Positions 1 to 12,426 of a stretch of DNA of 64,000 bases are shown in pieces; positions within the stretch are counted from its first letter, which is position 1; each line of letters opens with the position of its first letter. Made by a program: the position numbers and the translations under genes. Source of the DNA: Symsagittifera roscoffensis (taxonomy: Eukaryota; Xenacoelomorpha; Acoela; Convolutidae); NCBI RefSeq assembly GCF_963678635.1, contig NC_087066.1, forward strand, positions 42,565,777 through 42,629,776. The letters are read 5' to 3'. The notes under the pieces are model-generated. The model searched no databases, had not been told where the DNA came from, and saw only the letters and a list, made by a program, of their open reading frames with translations.

Positions 1-819
1 GTGTTGTAGTTGGTGTTTTGCGAGGTTTGTTTGAGGTCTTTTTCGGGACAGGAAACGAGCTGCTTGCTCAACAATCATATCAAGTCAACATCAGCTAGCT
101 CTGATCAGAAATAAGACACGACGATACAAGACATCTTAAGTACTGCAACTAACACTACAACTAGTTTACTAAGCTTGGATGAAAATGGTGTCTTGTTGGC
201 GCTTATGATCGCTGATGGCGACTTGTTTGCTCTACTTCTTAAATATTATTACTACCAGAATTAAGCAACAAAACAGAAAGGCAGATCAGAGCGTCATATA
301 CTACCAAAGGTACATATTAAAGCATAGGCACCGGCGGACAAACTTATTGTCGTCTTGATTCTGATCTTTAGTCCTTATACCTTATTAGCATTAAGTACCA
401 TATCCAAACTAAACAAAGACTACTGAATTGATCTTGCTTTAAAGACACCCAGTGATCATATGATATTTCTAACCAACCTTCAAAGTTCAAATAAACAAAG
501 TTTGCGTTTTGTTTGTAAATTTGAAAAAAAACGGAGCAAAAAAATGATTATTTGGTTAAATAGTAAAAACCACTTAACAAGGAGGCAATACTTTCAAAAC
601 AACGCGGGACCTTAAACATTGCTCATTCTAATCAGAAATCAGAAGTCAAAACACGGAAAACAGCGGCAACAATTCAAGGGTTCGAATCACTCGTTCTCAT
701 TTCAAAATCCAGTTCAAACTTTAAATGGAATATAAATCAATAAAAACAAGTAACAAATTTTTACTTCCTAGCTTCCAACTTAATTTTGAAAATGAGACGT
801 ATCTTTTTAAATAAGAACA
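1..819. other. Sequence downstream of the left-end gene, no gene seen
   Basis: AT-rich sequence with no convincing reading frame on either strand. It lies 3' of the stop codon of the minus-strand exon at 820-1011, so part of it is probably that gene's 3' UTR. I saw no AATAAA or ATTAAA hexamer on the minus strand here, so the transcript end is not defined. Confidence 0.4.
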
Positions 820-1011
820 TCATTGGAATGGAGTTTGGGCAGCTGCTAATTTAGTAAATTGACTCTGCTGATTGATGTGGCAAGAGCGGAACAAGTAGAC
901 TACAGAGTGGGAGTAAAAGGGGGAGGGGGAGGGGGTTTCGGGAGAGAGTTGAACTTGAGCTGGTTGTGCTGCGGGCGGAGGATGCGATTGCTGAGACTGC
1001 TGAAGCCACGG
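820..1011 (-). CDS. Probable terminal coding exon of an unrecognised Pro/Gln/Ser-rich protein
   Basis: On the minus strand the frame is open to a TGA at 820-822 and encodes 63 residues rich in Gln, Pro, Ser and Ala. It starts PWLQQSQQSHPPP and ends KLAAAQTPFQ. I place the 5' edge at 1011 because a pyrimidine-rich tract ending CCGCAG (minus strand) precedes it. A second CAG acceptor a few codons further in keeps the same phase. The exon begins in phase 0, which matches the phase-0 donor of the exon at 2004-2421, so the two join in frame across an intron of about 1 kb. The composition is less AT-rich than the flanks and suits coding sequence, but low complexity limits certainty. No domain is recognised. 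A plus-strand frame also overlaps it (859-1173), and I judge that a shadow. Confidence 0.45.
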   Translation of the reverse strand, partial: PWLQQSQQSHPPPAAQPAQVQLSPETPSPSPFYSHSVVYLFRSCHINQQSQFTKLAAAQTPFQ

Positions 1012-2003
1012 CTGCGGATATCTCCCGGCGGGCGAGGGGGAAGCCGATGCAGCGCTACTCTCCTTCACCCCTTCCGCCCTCTTTGTTCACCTCACTCGCT
1101 ACTCCATCAGAGCGACTGCTCTTATCTTAATTCAAATTGGAACAGAATAGCAGCACGGCTGGCTGCTTCTTAATCAACTAAGTAAAATCAATCAACTAGC
1201 CGAATTAGCAATCAACTTCAATTAGCAGAAAATTAACTAAAGCTAAACTTATTGAAAAAACAAGCGGCATATAAAAAATTCAACCCTTAAATTTTTTGTT
1301 AGATGGATTTTTTACAAGATTTTTTCCCTCAAATTTCACTAGCCGAAAAAAAATCACGAAATTCACAGCCCAAAATAATATTTTTAAGGGAATTCCCAAC
1401 CGAAAACAATATTTTGAAGAAAATTCACAGGCGAAACTTTTTTATTCTAATTGAGTCACTTTTTGACCGATGAGAAAAAGATGAAGAGCACCTACACCTT
1501 GACCAGAAGAGAGTCTCTTGAGCTATAGTCTGTTCTCTGCTGATTCCTATCAGCTAAAACACTTTCGCCACAGGCGGGCAACAGACCATAACCAATTTCA
1601 CCCAGCAGAATGAACATAGGGGGGCATCAATAGAACTAATGGGTAAGAGGGAGATGAGAAGAGGAAACGTGGAATAGTGACCAGACTTGAAGAGAAAGTC
1701 ATTTGCTTGAAATCATCGCGAAAATGGAGGCGACATTTGAAATGAGAACTACTTAAATCGGACCTTTTAAACGGCCATGACAAGTTCAGATTGTCATTGA
1801 AATATAGATTGTCATCAAATCAGATTTTTACAGTCAAATTAACTTTTTTCCTGTATAAGCATCAGATTTAAAATAGTATTTTTTTCTACTATGTTGGTAG
1901 AGAATATTTCTTTTTAACACAATTACGAAACGATAGCAAACAGTTAATTATAAACAAGCTAGTTTTAGTTTGCACCTGTTATCTACAAAAGGAAGTAACT
2001 TAC
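1012..2003 (-). other. Probable intron of the left-end gene
   Basis: AT-rich sequence between the GTAAGT donor (minus strand, 1998-2003) and the acceptor CAG at about 1012-1014. No open frame here looks coding and I see no identifiable element. Confidence 0.4.
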
Positions 2004-2421
2004 TGTTTTCTGGAGCAGAGAGAACGCGTTTTGGATTTTTTCGTCATCGTGTGCTGGCAAATTTTGATGCAAGTTTTCACTTTCCGGTGAATTCGGAAAT
2101 CCGCTTCCTTGATCTGAGTCTGGACTCGTCAGATCTGCTCCGGAAATATGATTGCCAATTTTGTTGCTCACTTCGCCGATGTTACTGTTAGCAGACTCTG
2201 ATGATCTGAGCGCCAGGGAGTCTTGTTTGGGTCTTTCTGGTTTAGTAGATGAACAATTCAAATTTGACCCGACTGAAGAAGAAGGGGAGGTGAAGGTTGT
2301 CATATTCGACCCGGTCGAGTCGGGTGAAAACGAGGGTGTAGAGTAAGTGCAAATTGGGAGATCAATTGAAGGTGTGACAGACACCACGGCCATAGTTTTG
2401 TCAACACTGTTCGCCCAATAT
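2004..2421 (-). CDS. Coding exon of an unrecognised Ser-rich protein
   Basis: This minus-strand exon has a textbook acceptor (TTTTCTTCTAG, ending at 2422) and a consensus donor GTAAGT at 1998-2003. If spliced from upstream, one base completes a codon and 139 codons follow with no stop. Alternatively translation starts inside it at the ATG at 2391-2393, which has a strong context (AAAACTATGGCC), giving 130 codons beginning MAVVSVTPSIDLP. The protein is rich in Ser, Asn, Pro and Thr, looks disordered, and has no recognised domain. Its phase-0 end fits the exon at 820-1011, so the pair would encode about 193 residues from the internal ATG. Codon composition is clearly less AT-biased than the surrounding DNA, which supports a real exon. 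I cannot name the gene; a regulatory or transcription-related protein is only a guess from composition. Confidence 0.6.
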
Positions 2422-3535
2422 CTAGAAGAAAACAAGACAAAAAATTGAAAGAAAGGTTTGAAAAAGTAAAGATCAGTCAAGTTTCAGGTAATGTTGTCAA
2501 AAAGTTATTAACAGATATCGCAAAGGTAATATAGAATTTTAAAATGAAAATGGGAATTTCGCAAAGTATAAATTCAGTACTGGGAAGCTATTTGCAGCAG
2601 AAAGGGGACCAGAAGTGCATGTGTAATTAGGGGTATCTGCTTCGTCTAAATGACTGTTTTATGATCGAATATTTGGTAAATTTATGAATTTATAGTACCT
2701 AACAGGCAGAAAATGCAGATTCAACAACGTACAAGTCGCAGATAACTATCTCACTAGCAAATAATTCAAAAAAGTTTTTTTTTTCAAATCACTAGCAAAT
2801 AATCAAAAAATTACATTTTCAAATCATTTGCAAAAAAATCAAATAACCGTTTTGAGTATTTGGAATAAGAGTTGAGATGTGATATTGAAATAATGAAGAC
2901 AGAAGCTTTAAATTTGTTTGACTAATTTAATCAGCTAAATTTATCGACAAACAAGTTTTGATTGGCTAGATATGATCTTAGATCGTGCAACTAAAATACA
3001 ATAACATCCAAATATATGATATATATCCAGTAGACGATTAAAGGTATTGGTTGGGGCGGTGAAACTGCCTAAAGATACTCATATCCTCACCACTGGAAAA
3101 ATAATGGTGAAAAATCAGAAAAGGTCACTAAAAACATCAGTTTTCTGATGGTTTCGAACAAGAGCTGAAATTTGTAATTATTTTACGACACAAAATTTTG
3201 GGTGAATGTCCAAAAATTTTTCTAGCTATTAGTTTGGAGCAAAAAAAGCGACGAAAAACAATTTTTTTTAAAAAACTTTGAAGCCTTTCCATAAATGAAC
3301 ACATTCCATGGGCCCCAAAAACATAAATTTCTGCATTTAATTCTGGCCCTCCGACCACGAAAATTGCAAAATGTGTCTAATTTTTTGTTCCGACTTTTGA
3401 AGGAAACGGAATATTTATGCTTGGTGTGTTTTTTTATTCAGTCAAGGAAAATAATTCAGTCCGCGAACGAAATAATTGTTTTTAACAAAAAAATTATGCC
3501 CTGTTGAAAATATCGACTCCCTAAAATCATATTTA
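2422..3535. other. Non-coding, no recognised feature
   Basis: AT-rich DNA upstream (minus-strand sense) of the Ser-rich exon. The short open frames at 3137-3507 on both strands have no coding character. It is probably intron or 5' flank. Confidence 0.4.
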
Positions 3536-4085
3536 AAAAGATTTTACCTCCCATGGTTTTTTGCAAAGTTTTGGGTGATTGAAAATTGCCAATTTGGCCA
3601 TGCTCTGGACTAATTTATGCGCGCTTTGTTGGTTTTATCCATAATCCTCAAAGCATTACTCGAATTATTTATGTATGGCAAAATACCCCGCACAACAAAA
3701 TCTTTCCAAGTTAAATTGAGGCTAGTCAATCGGTCGTGTTAACTCTGTATGACTCAAGTTTTCGCACTTGTTATCGACCAAAACTTATAGGTTTCAAAAT
3801 TTTCTTTTCCCATAAACTATTCGATATGGATTAAGGGGCAGTCGGAACATTCAGGGTCTTGTTTGAATACTTATTACTGTAATATCATGCGTGAGGAATT
3901 ATCCCGCACTGCAAAGTTCTTCCAAAATGAATTGAGGCAGGCTAATTGGTCGTATTAATTTCTTAAGTTTGTTCGACTCAAATTTTTTGACGTATGAATT
4001 TGTCCTTAATGCCCTTTCAATTTTTCTTTTCCAATTGACGGGGTTGTCGAAATGTTCATGGCTCTGTCCTGGTATATGAGCAGTC
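3536..4085 (+). repeat. Dispersed repeat family R1, plus-strand copy
   Basis: A segment that runs through 'gactaatttatgcgcgctttgt' to a 'gaacattcagggtcttg' end reappears in inverted orientation at about 30560-30900 with many shared blocks. The blocks include the 'gaccaattagc' / 'gtcaatcggtc' region, the 'gataattcgcc' block and the 'tgaatgttcc' end. A short third piece lies at about 47975-48030. No protein is recognisable, so this is an unclassified interspersed repeat. Confidence 0.55.
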
Positions 4086-6687
4086 TTGTTTTTCCTTTAT
4101 TTATTTAACTGTTTCAACAGCGGAGATATATTCAATTGTCTGTAGAAAATCCAAAAAGTCCATATAAAGACAAACTTAAAAAAAAACATAAATTTACGGT
4201 GTGAAAGTAGCAGATAATGTTCCAATCAACTTAGTTCCAAAAAACAATCGGAAAAAGTTCAGATGTTTTTTTCTTAACTTTGTTAATTTTCATGTAGCGA
4301 GAAGAAATTTGAAATCACAGCGGAAACTTCACCTACATTTTTCTATTGTGTAATCAACCTGAATAACTTGGAATGCTGATCCATTTTTTGACTCCTACAC
4401 AATTTTTTTTGGACAAATAATCAAACGCTTGGATGAAAACGTCATAATTTTTTCTGTTTTAATGACATTATCTAACAATGAAAAACAAATTTACATAGAA
4501 ATTTAGTAATTTAAAGGTTACACAGCAACAATTAGATAATATTTTTTGTAGACAGGTCATGAAGTAGACGAATACTATGTTAAGCAATCAAAATTGAGAT
4601 AAGAAAACAAGCATACGCAAGAAAATTTTTCTTTAAAATGCCTGTTTTCAAGGATGATTGTGGAAAGCTTTCACTGATAGTTTTAACAAAAAATTTACGT
4701 AGACAAAGAGCAACTGGTTATAGCTGCCCTCTGAAAAATTATCAAAATTTGGTTTCAAAGACTTACTAATTTTTTGGGGGTCTGAAAAATGCCAGTTTTC
4801 GCCATCTGCACTAATTTTTGCATCGGTGAGAATTTTTTCTCAAAAAATTGGAGAAAAATCATTGTTCATTCGATATGAAAATTTCTAAGCAGTTTTATTG
4901 AATTTTTCATAGTGACAATTTTACTAAACTCAGCAGTTCCTTACAATTTCACGCGTTTCGAACAAACAATCTAGTCCAGATGGTGAAAACTGGCATTTTC
5001 AGACACGGAAAAACTGGTAAGCCTTTGAAACTAAATTTTGATACTTTCAAAGGGGGCAGCTCTGATCATTTGCTTCTGGATTATGCAAAAACTTTATTAT
5101 CCTAGTGAAAGTTGTCCAAAATCATCCTAGAAAAAAGGCATTTTGGAAAAAACCTGAATTTGCGCTTAATTTTGTCCATGTGGGTGTTTTTAATTAGGTC
5201 ATGGGCAGTTGTTTGCAATTTTGTGTGCTCTGTGTGCGATCCGCGCTCAAAATCAAACCAAACCTAGGCAGTTTAAAGCTCCGAAGCTCTAAAAACGTAA
5301 AATCAGGCATTTGTTAATCAGGCAATTTACTGAGAAATGGACACTTTAAATACAGGTCTGAACTTTTTTCCCGTTGAAAATTTGATTTTCTTTAACATTT
5401 TGAAAACAAAGTTAAGTGAAAAACTAGAAAAATCGGTCAAAAAGTTAGAACAAAAAACTCTGAAAGCTTTACCTTTAAACAAGCAGAACTTATTTTATAA
5501 AAAAAAAACAGGGTAGAGGTAATCCGTTTTCATCGTGTCCATTTGCGAAAAAATTAGATTTTATACCATTCATAAACATGCCGTTTAAAACGTAATTTTT
5601 TAGTAAGTGATTGAGTATAAAAATAATTAAATAAAAAAGGAAAAATTTTGAAACGACCGCTTCTAGTGAGATGAAAATCTGGATAAAAACTAGCAATGTA
5701 TGTCAGATTTAACCAATCGCTTTTATCGGCGCCATCAATTAATAAAAAATCTTTCAAAATCTGACAGAGCTCTCACAACATGTTCAGATCACAAAACAAT
5801 TCCGACAGCGATCAAAGCGAAAAAACTATTAGTTAAGAAGAAGACAGATAAACGCTGAAGTATGCAGATCTTCAGATCTGCTCGCAAATTGTCTATAACC
5901 TCACTTCAAATGTTTGCCAAACAGAAAAAACTCTTAAATGTTTGGCTAGTTTTCCCGAATCATTAAGATCTTACCGACCAAAAAAATGATTAATAACATA
6001 AGTCGCATCAGCTGAAATTTCTTATTTACTATTGATGTTCCAAAGAAAAGTGGCGTTTTTCCAAGAAAACCCTGAGAAAAAATTGAAACACCTGTGAACG
6101 ATAACTGATAAGTTTCTAGTTGCGTTTACCACGAAAAAAATCTTACCCTTTTCAATGAAGAAAGTCGTCAAAATAAGTAATCTGCTTTTTGTTCCGCGTT
6201 TTTGCTCAGCTTCAGCAGAAAGAAGCGTGAATAGACAATGTGAACAAATGAGAATTTTCAGTTCATCTAAAACTTTTAATGCTTAGCAGATCTCTCAGCT
6301 GTCTGTTTTCTGTTTTATACACGACATTATCCAACCTCAACTTAATCGTTTGTTCTTCTTTAGAAGTCGAACTCCGATCAAATAAAGTACCATTGTTCAT
6401 CAGAATTCAAAGGAAGCTAGCTCTCAAATAAAAGACAATTTAAACAAGTCACGTCTAAGAAGCAAACAGTATAACTTCTCTAGTTCAAACCGATAAAAAG
6501 TTACCTAATCTGTGTCCTTCTATCAAAAAATTCAAAAACCGTCTAATTGTGGCAAATTTCTACTAAAAACGTAGGGTTTTAGGCAATTTAAAAAAACATT
6601 CGCTATTAAACAACCAAAAATAATGAATATATGTTAATAAAACAGCTGGTGAAAGCCGAAACTTATAAAAACTTACAAAAAACTTAC
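4086..6687. other. Non-coding, no recognised feature
   Basis: AT-rich DNA with only short, compositionally random open frames (for example 5490-5757, minus strand). I see no domain, no clear splice pair and no terminal repeats. Confidence 0.4.
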
Positions 6688-6715
6688 GAATTGACGGAGT
6701 ATTCGAATTTTCCAT
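6688..6715 (-). CDS. Possible short first coding exon
   Basis: On the minus strand an ATG in good context (TATCATGGAA) opens nine codons, MENSNTPSI, plus one base. It is followed immediately by a consensus GTAAGT donor (6682-6687). A minus-strand gene reading towards 2.4 kb could start here. However, it ends in phase 1 while the exon at 2004-2421 needs two incoming bases from upstream, so an unseen exon would have to sit between them. It is short enough to be chance. Confidence 0.25.
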
Positions 6716-9299
6716 GATAGTTATACTTGAATAGAGGCGGGTTAATATTTAGCTGATTTATGGCTTATGGCTTGAGTGACGATGACTTACCACACAAGTG
6801 AGACTTTCTGCGGTACAAAGGCAGGCTGTTAAATGAGCAATAAAGCGACGTCGCTTGAACAAGCAGCAGTAGATGAGTAAGAGTGTTGACTTGTTGAGTT
6901 GAGAGAAGCAGCGAAAGCAGCAGACTAAGTAAGCACAAACTTAAGAAAACAGCAGAGTTGAAAAAGAATTAAAGAAGATAGTCGCAGAGAAAAGAGAAGA
7001 GAAAAGAAAATAGCGAGAATGAATGTTTGGCTCTTGTGTTTTATGGTTGGCGCTGTTATTATGATGGTATTCGGTGCTATTTGTTGTGATGGTGCTACTC
7101 TGTTGTTCTGCTTTAAAGTGTGCCGCAGAGAGCCTCCATATGTTTTCTTCTTCTTCTTTTCAAAACAGAGCTTGTCAGCTTGTCTTCAATCGCTCATCCG
7201 CTTCATGATATTAATAACCATCTCTAGTAGTAATAAACCACTAGTAAACAAAAAATAATAAGATATATTATAGCAATTCCCTCTTTTTCGTCTAAAATAA
7301 TAATTTTATTGTTTTTATTTTCTCTTCATCTAAGACGCAGAAATGAAGAAAAAATGCGTTTTTTCTTATTAAATGTGTCAGTCTATGTTTGTATGTTTAT
7401 GACACCATTTGATGGTGACAGGAACTTTGTTTGACTTTGGGGTGTTCTGCTGAAGTTTCTGCCTTCTATTACCAACTAAAAGAAGACACAACAAGGAAGG
7501 TTACAGTAAATTGTGACACAATTCATAAATTAGCTGTTTTCTTCGGCAATATTGTTGAGCGGTTGGTCTTTTTATACCAACAAAAACAACTTTGTCAAGT
7601 TTACTCAAACACACCAACTTATTGAATATCTCCCAAAAAGCGCAAATTTTCTGAGATTTTTCAGTTGGCGTACGAAGTTTGTGGCAAAATAGAGAAATCG
7701 TGTTTTTGTTATTAAATGTGTTTTGAATTGTTTGTATATGTTTAAGACACCATTTGACAGGAACTTTGTTTAACTTTGGGGTGTAAAAAACTATTTTTCC
7801 AGAACATGCTTTGAAGTTCAAACAAAAAAGAAATGAGCTATAAACAATAAGCATTCGAAAATTTCTTGAATCTTTGCCGATCTCTAAAAAAATCAATTCT
7901 GCTTTAGCTTCGGCAAAAAGAATAAAATTGCGCAAAAATTATAGCAGATTGTTAAAACATAAAATATGTTTTTTGATTTTTGAAATAGCTTTTGAATTTT
8001 TTTCTTCAAAAGTTGGACCTTTCATCTTAAGAATATTCAAGCTGTGAGCACTAATGAAGCTCCTCAAGCTTCACCGCTGTTTCCAGAATTCATAAACCGT
8101 AACTTATAACTATAACTCATCAAAACAATTTGACTCATGGCTTGACTGGATAAGATCAACAAGTGGACCTTTGCTTGCTTGGCTCCCCGTTGTGTTATCA
8201 ACCAGACAAGCTTGAACAAAAGAGAAGTCAGCGCAGCAGCTTCTTTTGATTATTCGATAGACTCTCGAATCTCGACAGTCAAGCGTCTTTCTGCTTTAGG
8301 TCTTGTATTATTAAGAGCGATGCAGTCCATATCAAGAGTGTTAACCTGGTTCGCGCCAGTAACTAGATAGTCAATTATACAATATGCTACTCCTCAAGAG
8401 CCAGATGCATAAATACTCTGATATGTGCCAGATTTTGAATTAATCAAATTAAAGAAAAGTCCTTGGATTTCAGCAAAACGGATGACAGAGCATGAAACAT
8501 GTGGTAGCAGTAGTTGACAGAGAAAAATAAGAACCAAGCATTTAAAAGCGAAATTCCGAAGATTAGATATGGATATATATCATCAGTACAATGTAAACAA
8601 AAAGTGAGATCAGATAATTCAGGATCTAGGCTTATTGCGATGGATATTTCTTTTTTTTTCGAGCTCTACTAAAAGACACATTTAACCCAATTTTTGCTTC
8701 GCAGACAACTTTTTGCGAAAAAGGGTGTCTTTTTTTAATTTTTTAAAAATGAAAGGCCCTTTAAGCGAGGTTCTTACTGAGAGTCGCTTTTTTGGCGCGC
8801 CCTCCAAAGTTACAAGATTTTTGATATCGTTAGTCAAAACATAAAGATGATTTAATTTTGAGGCTGTCTACATTCAAAATTTGTATATTTAAATAAAATA
8901 TGAAACGCAATTCATTCGAGGTTTACACATGGAATTTGGAATTTGAGAGAAATATGAACTGATAGCTTGACCTTCTCAAAAAAAAAGAAACTAAAGTTTT
9001 CGAAATTTAATTAAACTTGAGATTTCTGTTCAAAAATTGATCTTTCTAATCAAACTTTGATTTTGAACGTGATACAAATATGATATGATAGTTGTGTGCC
9101 TAGAAAAAGCTAAGATGGGGACTGAAGTTTTTGTTGAAGGCTAAAATCAGATAATTCACTCTGTTTCCGAAGATTTTCGGCACAAAAAAAGTTTCAGGGA
9201 CCAATTTATTATATATGTACCACTCTGTTATCGTGCAAGTGCTCTGAAGGTTTTTCTTTTCAAACCCTGAACGGGATCATCTATGAAGTTCATCCAATA
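6716..9299. other. Mostly non-coding; local repeat at 7370-7800
   Basis: The minus strand of 6900-7020 is pyrimidine-rich, and in that sense could be a 5' leader or promoter-proximal tract. The plus-strand frame at 7019-7258 is a low-complexity shadow. At 7370-7445 and 7705-7785 the same block occurs twice about 330 bp apart, around 'caggaactttgttt', so a short tandem duplication is present. The long minus frame at 7501-7935 has no coding character. Confidence 0.35.
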
Positions 9300-9309
9300 C
9301 TTGTGCAAA

Positions 9310-9378
9310 ACTCAACAACATCCACCCACCCACCAACCAACCCCCTCCCCCCCCCCCCCCCACCCCCATCCCCCCGCA
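9310..9378 (+). repeat. C-rich simple repeat
   Basis: A run of CCACC/CCAACC units passes into an uninterrupted C tract of about 15 and further C-rich sequence. It is a microsatellite-type tract, starkly different from its AT-rich flanks. Confidence 0.9.
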
Positions 9379-9537
9379 TGAGCCGCATTTTGTCACATTG
9401 ACTAAATTTTCAAGAGGAGGACTGAAAATCCAAACGCATAGATTCGATCATTTATACCATTGTCTTCTCGGAGATTGAAGATTTACAAAAAGTATGAAGA
9501 TTGATACAAGAAAATGAGCAGTTGGAAGAAAACTCAC

Positions 9538-9740
9538 CCAATTGAACGGTGATTACTACTGGCTCGACTTCTTGCAGTGACGGAGTTCAAGGTTGTAGAG
9601 TTGGTCCAAACAGCTCCAGCAGTCACAGCGCTGAAACAAACCGGCGGCTAGAGATGGCACTCGTCTGGAGTAACTTTCCTCGTTCTGATCCGAGCAACAA
9701 ATTACGGAGTCGTGAACAAACAATTTTCTCAACTGCCAGA
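9538..9740 (-). other. Possible 5' exon with GTGAGT donor
   Basis: On the minus strand a less AT-rich stretch ends at a consensus donor GTGAGT (9532-9537). From an internal TTTCAG one frame is open to the donor, but no ATG precedes it in that frame. It may be a non-coding first exon of the minus-strand gene ending at 820, or chance. The plus-strand frame at 9549-9752 covers the same bases and is equally unproven. Confidence 0.2.
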
Positions 9741-9752
9741 AATATGCGATAA

Positions 9753-10405
9753 ATCGAAATGAATGACTATATAGGCAAGTTTACAGTTTCTTCAGTTAAA
9801 AGATGATGATGGCATTTATTAAGAGCAACGAGTGAATAGATGAGTGAAATCATATTAACTAATGTTAGTTAGCTAGAATATCTACTACTAGTACTAACTA
9901 GTACTGACTGGCTTATTTGGCCGAGAAATTGAGAGAAAAACAAAGCGAAGCCACTGCAATTGATCTATTTATCTATCTCTCCCCTCACAACATAGCTGCA
10001 ATAGATCTCTTTTTCTCCCTCGCAATTGGCTAATATTTATCCAACTCTCAGTTTATGAAATAGCCAGCCTAGAGTATAAAGAAAAGGAATCATATGTTGG
10101 TCCAATATTGCTAATTCAATCAGTCTGCGGCAAAGGGTGGTATACCAATTCGCCGGTCCATGCTGCCAGCTTATTAGAAGAAGGACCCATCGATTGATTG
10201 ATTGACTCGTTTACACATTTGGTTTCTTCGCAAACATTGAATATCAAACGAACTTCGGGGTCTTTTCTATTATACACCCCAAAATTAAGAAAATTGCTAA
10301 TTGAGCTTGTGTTTTTTATTAAAAATTCAGATTTTATTTTGGTGGAAGTAATCACAACCATAAGATTTGAACTTCATGACCCAGTTTTGGACAGTATAAC
10401 AGAAA
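9753..10405. other. Non-coding, no recognised feature
   Basis: Sequence with runs of ACTAGT-like and ATCT-rich motifs but no open frame worth calling. If 9538-9740 is a first exon, the promoter of the minus-strand gene would be here; no TATA element is clear. Confidence 0.3.
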
Positions 10406-10409
10406 ATAA

Positions 10410-11741
10410 ATGAAATTCGATGTTCTGCCAAGGCTCCAAGGAATGGCCGCGATCAAAATTGAAAGTTTTAATCTGTCATTTTTGTTACGACCATTTGAAA
10501 AATGAGATAAAACTTGGCATTTGGGTGTGTTTTAGTTGTTTTCTTTTCTTTTCCACCAAAATCAGGTACCACAAATAGTCATCAGAATGGGTCGAGTGAT
10601 ATATATTATAAAAGCCCTTTTAGTCATAATTCGGACAGTTTTTTTTTAATTCTGAAAATTTTTTCTAAGTGTCAAGAAAAACCCGTTTGAAATCATTGAT
10701 TTCTGTTCTAATTTCGTGCGAATAAAGCGAGCGAGCAGGCATATTTTGCTTCATTTAAGCTTCTTACAACAGCTTCGTCGTCTTACAACATTTTAACGTC
10801 GTTTTTAAAGTAAAAAAAATTGAAAAATATTCAGCAAAAAAAAATTAATTTTTTTTTGAACTTCTTTGTTTAATAATTTTTTGGTTTTTTTTCGAAAAAA
10901 AAAACTGTCGTCCAATTTGCGTACTTTACTTTTAGTGTCGAATATGCGTAAGCTTATTTTTCGTTCAGATCTTTTTTTATCACAACACGCAGAAAAAAAC
11001 GATACTAATTTGAAATACCAGACATTTGATGTTCTGCCAAGGCTCCACGGAATGACCGCGATCAAAATCGAAAATTTTCATCTGTCATTTTTGTTACGAC
11101 CATTTGAAAAATGGGATAGAATTTGGTATTTGGGTGTGTGTTAGTTTTTTCTTTTGCTTTCCACCAAAATCAGGTACCACAAATAGTCATCGGAATGGGT
11201 CGAGTGATATATATTTCAAAAGCCCTTTTAGTCATGATTCGAACATTTTTTTTTAATTTTGAAAAAAAAAATTCTTGTTAGGTGTTTCAAGAAAAACCTG
11301 TTTGAAAATTTTGATTTCTGTTCTAATTCAAGCGAATTAAGCAAGCGAGCAGGCATATTTTGCTTCATTTCAGCTTTTTACAAAAGCTTGCTTCTGCTTA
11401 AGTTCAGTTTTACTCAAGTAAAGTTACTTTCTGAAATTTTTAACGTCATTTTGAGAATGAAAAAATTGAAAAATATTCGGCAAAACATTTTAAAAATTTT
11501 TTTGATTTTTTTTGTTGATCATTTTCTTAGTTTTTCTATTCATTTTCAAAAAAACCTCACGTCCAATTTGCGTATTTTACTTTTAGTGTCTAATTTATGT
11601 AGGCTTATTTTTCGTTCAGATCCTTTTTATCACACCACGCAAAAAAAGATACAAATTTGAAAAAAAAATTGTATGACTATGATCGGAACATTCTGTCATC
11701 TTTGCACAATAACTGGCTACCTTGTTTATCATTTGTCGATA
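10410..11741 (-). repeat. Tandem copies of dispersed repeat family R2
   Basis: Two adjacent units of about 610-640 bp (10410-11020 and 11023-11660) share long blocks: 'gatgttctgccaaggctcca', 'caccaaaatcaggtaccaca', 'gagcaggcatattttgcttc'. The unit ends at about 11690-11741 with the inverse of the motif GGATAGCCGGTTACTGTGCA. Related copies on the opposite strand lie at 20500-21320 and 56755-57310. No coding capacity is visible in any copy, which suggests a non-autonomous element. Confidence 0.75.
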
Positions 11742-12419
11742 GATACAAGTACCAGGGTGAAACAAAAATACAATCAATTATTATAACTAGCTTTACGGCT
11801 ATTCTACCACCTAACTGAATACATCCTGCTATTATGAAGTGCGAAAATGAAGCGAATAAAGTTTTGCTGACCCTGTTAGAAATTTTTTTTACAGACTACA
11901 GACGGCATCGAGGATCGCAATTAGAATCATATTGAGGCTATTTCGATGAATTTGTCTCATTTTGACGGCCTTATTTTAATATTCCTCATTTGGTAAAAAG
12001 TGATAATGCAAATGCTGCAATAAGTTTTTTTCCTTTTTTTGTCGTTTAGGGGATTATGACCGAAAAAAACCAAAATATTTCTGAGTATTGGTTTTAGAGA
12101 AAACACTGATAATACCACGCATACCATAGACTGGTATATATTGTTCAAGCTTCCAAGAAACGATGAATGGAAAGTTATCAAAAATGAGCTAACAAATTAT
12201 CAATTTTTGTACTTGGTGTTCGAAAGTTGCTCTAACCACCTAACAGGAACTGTGGCGTATAGTGTGTTTTCAAAAACCAATTAGATATCTTAAGGAAAAC
12301 CCTAAAGGGCTGGGGTATAATGTCGTAATAAAGCTCAATAGATTGTGAGTACGATTCAAAAAAACGTTGGAAACGAAAAAAAAACACAATTAAAAGAAAC
12401 TTTGCATGCCTCGATAAAA
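11742..12419. other. Non-coding, no recognised feature
   Basis: AT-rich sequence without supportable open frames or repeats. Confidence 0.4.
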
Positions 12420-12426
12420 GATAACC

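Noticed and set aside
7019-7258. Small membrane protein on the plus strand
   Set aside because: Hydrophobic and Cys-rich only because of T-rich sequence, no splice or homology support; the opposite strand looks more like a leader.
7501-7935. 144-codon minus-strand gene
   Set aside because: Composition follows the AT-rich background and part of it lies in a local duplication; no domain is recognised.
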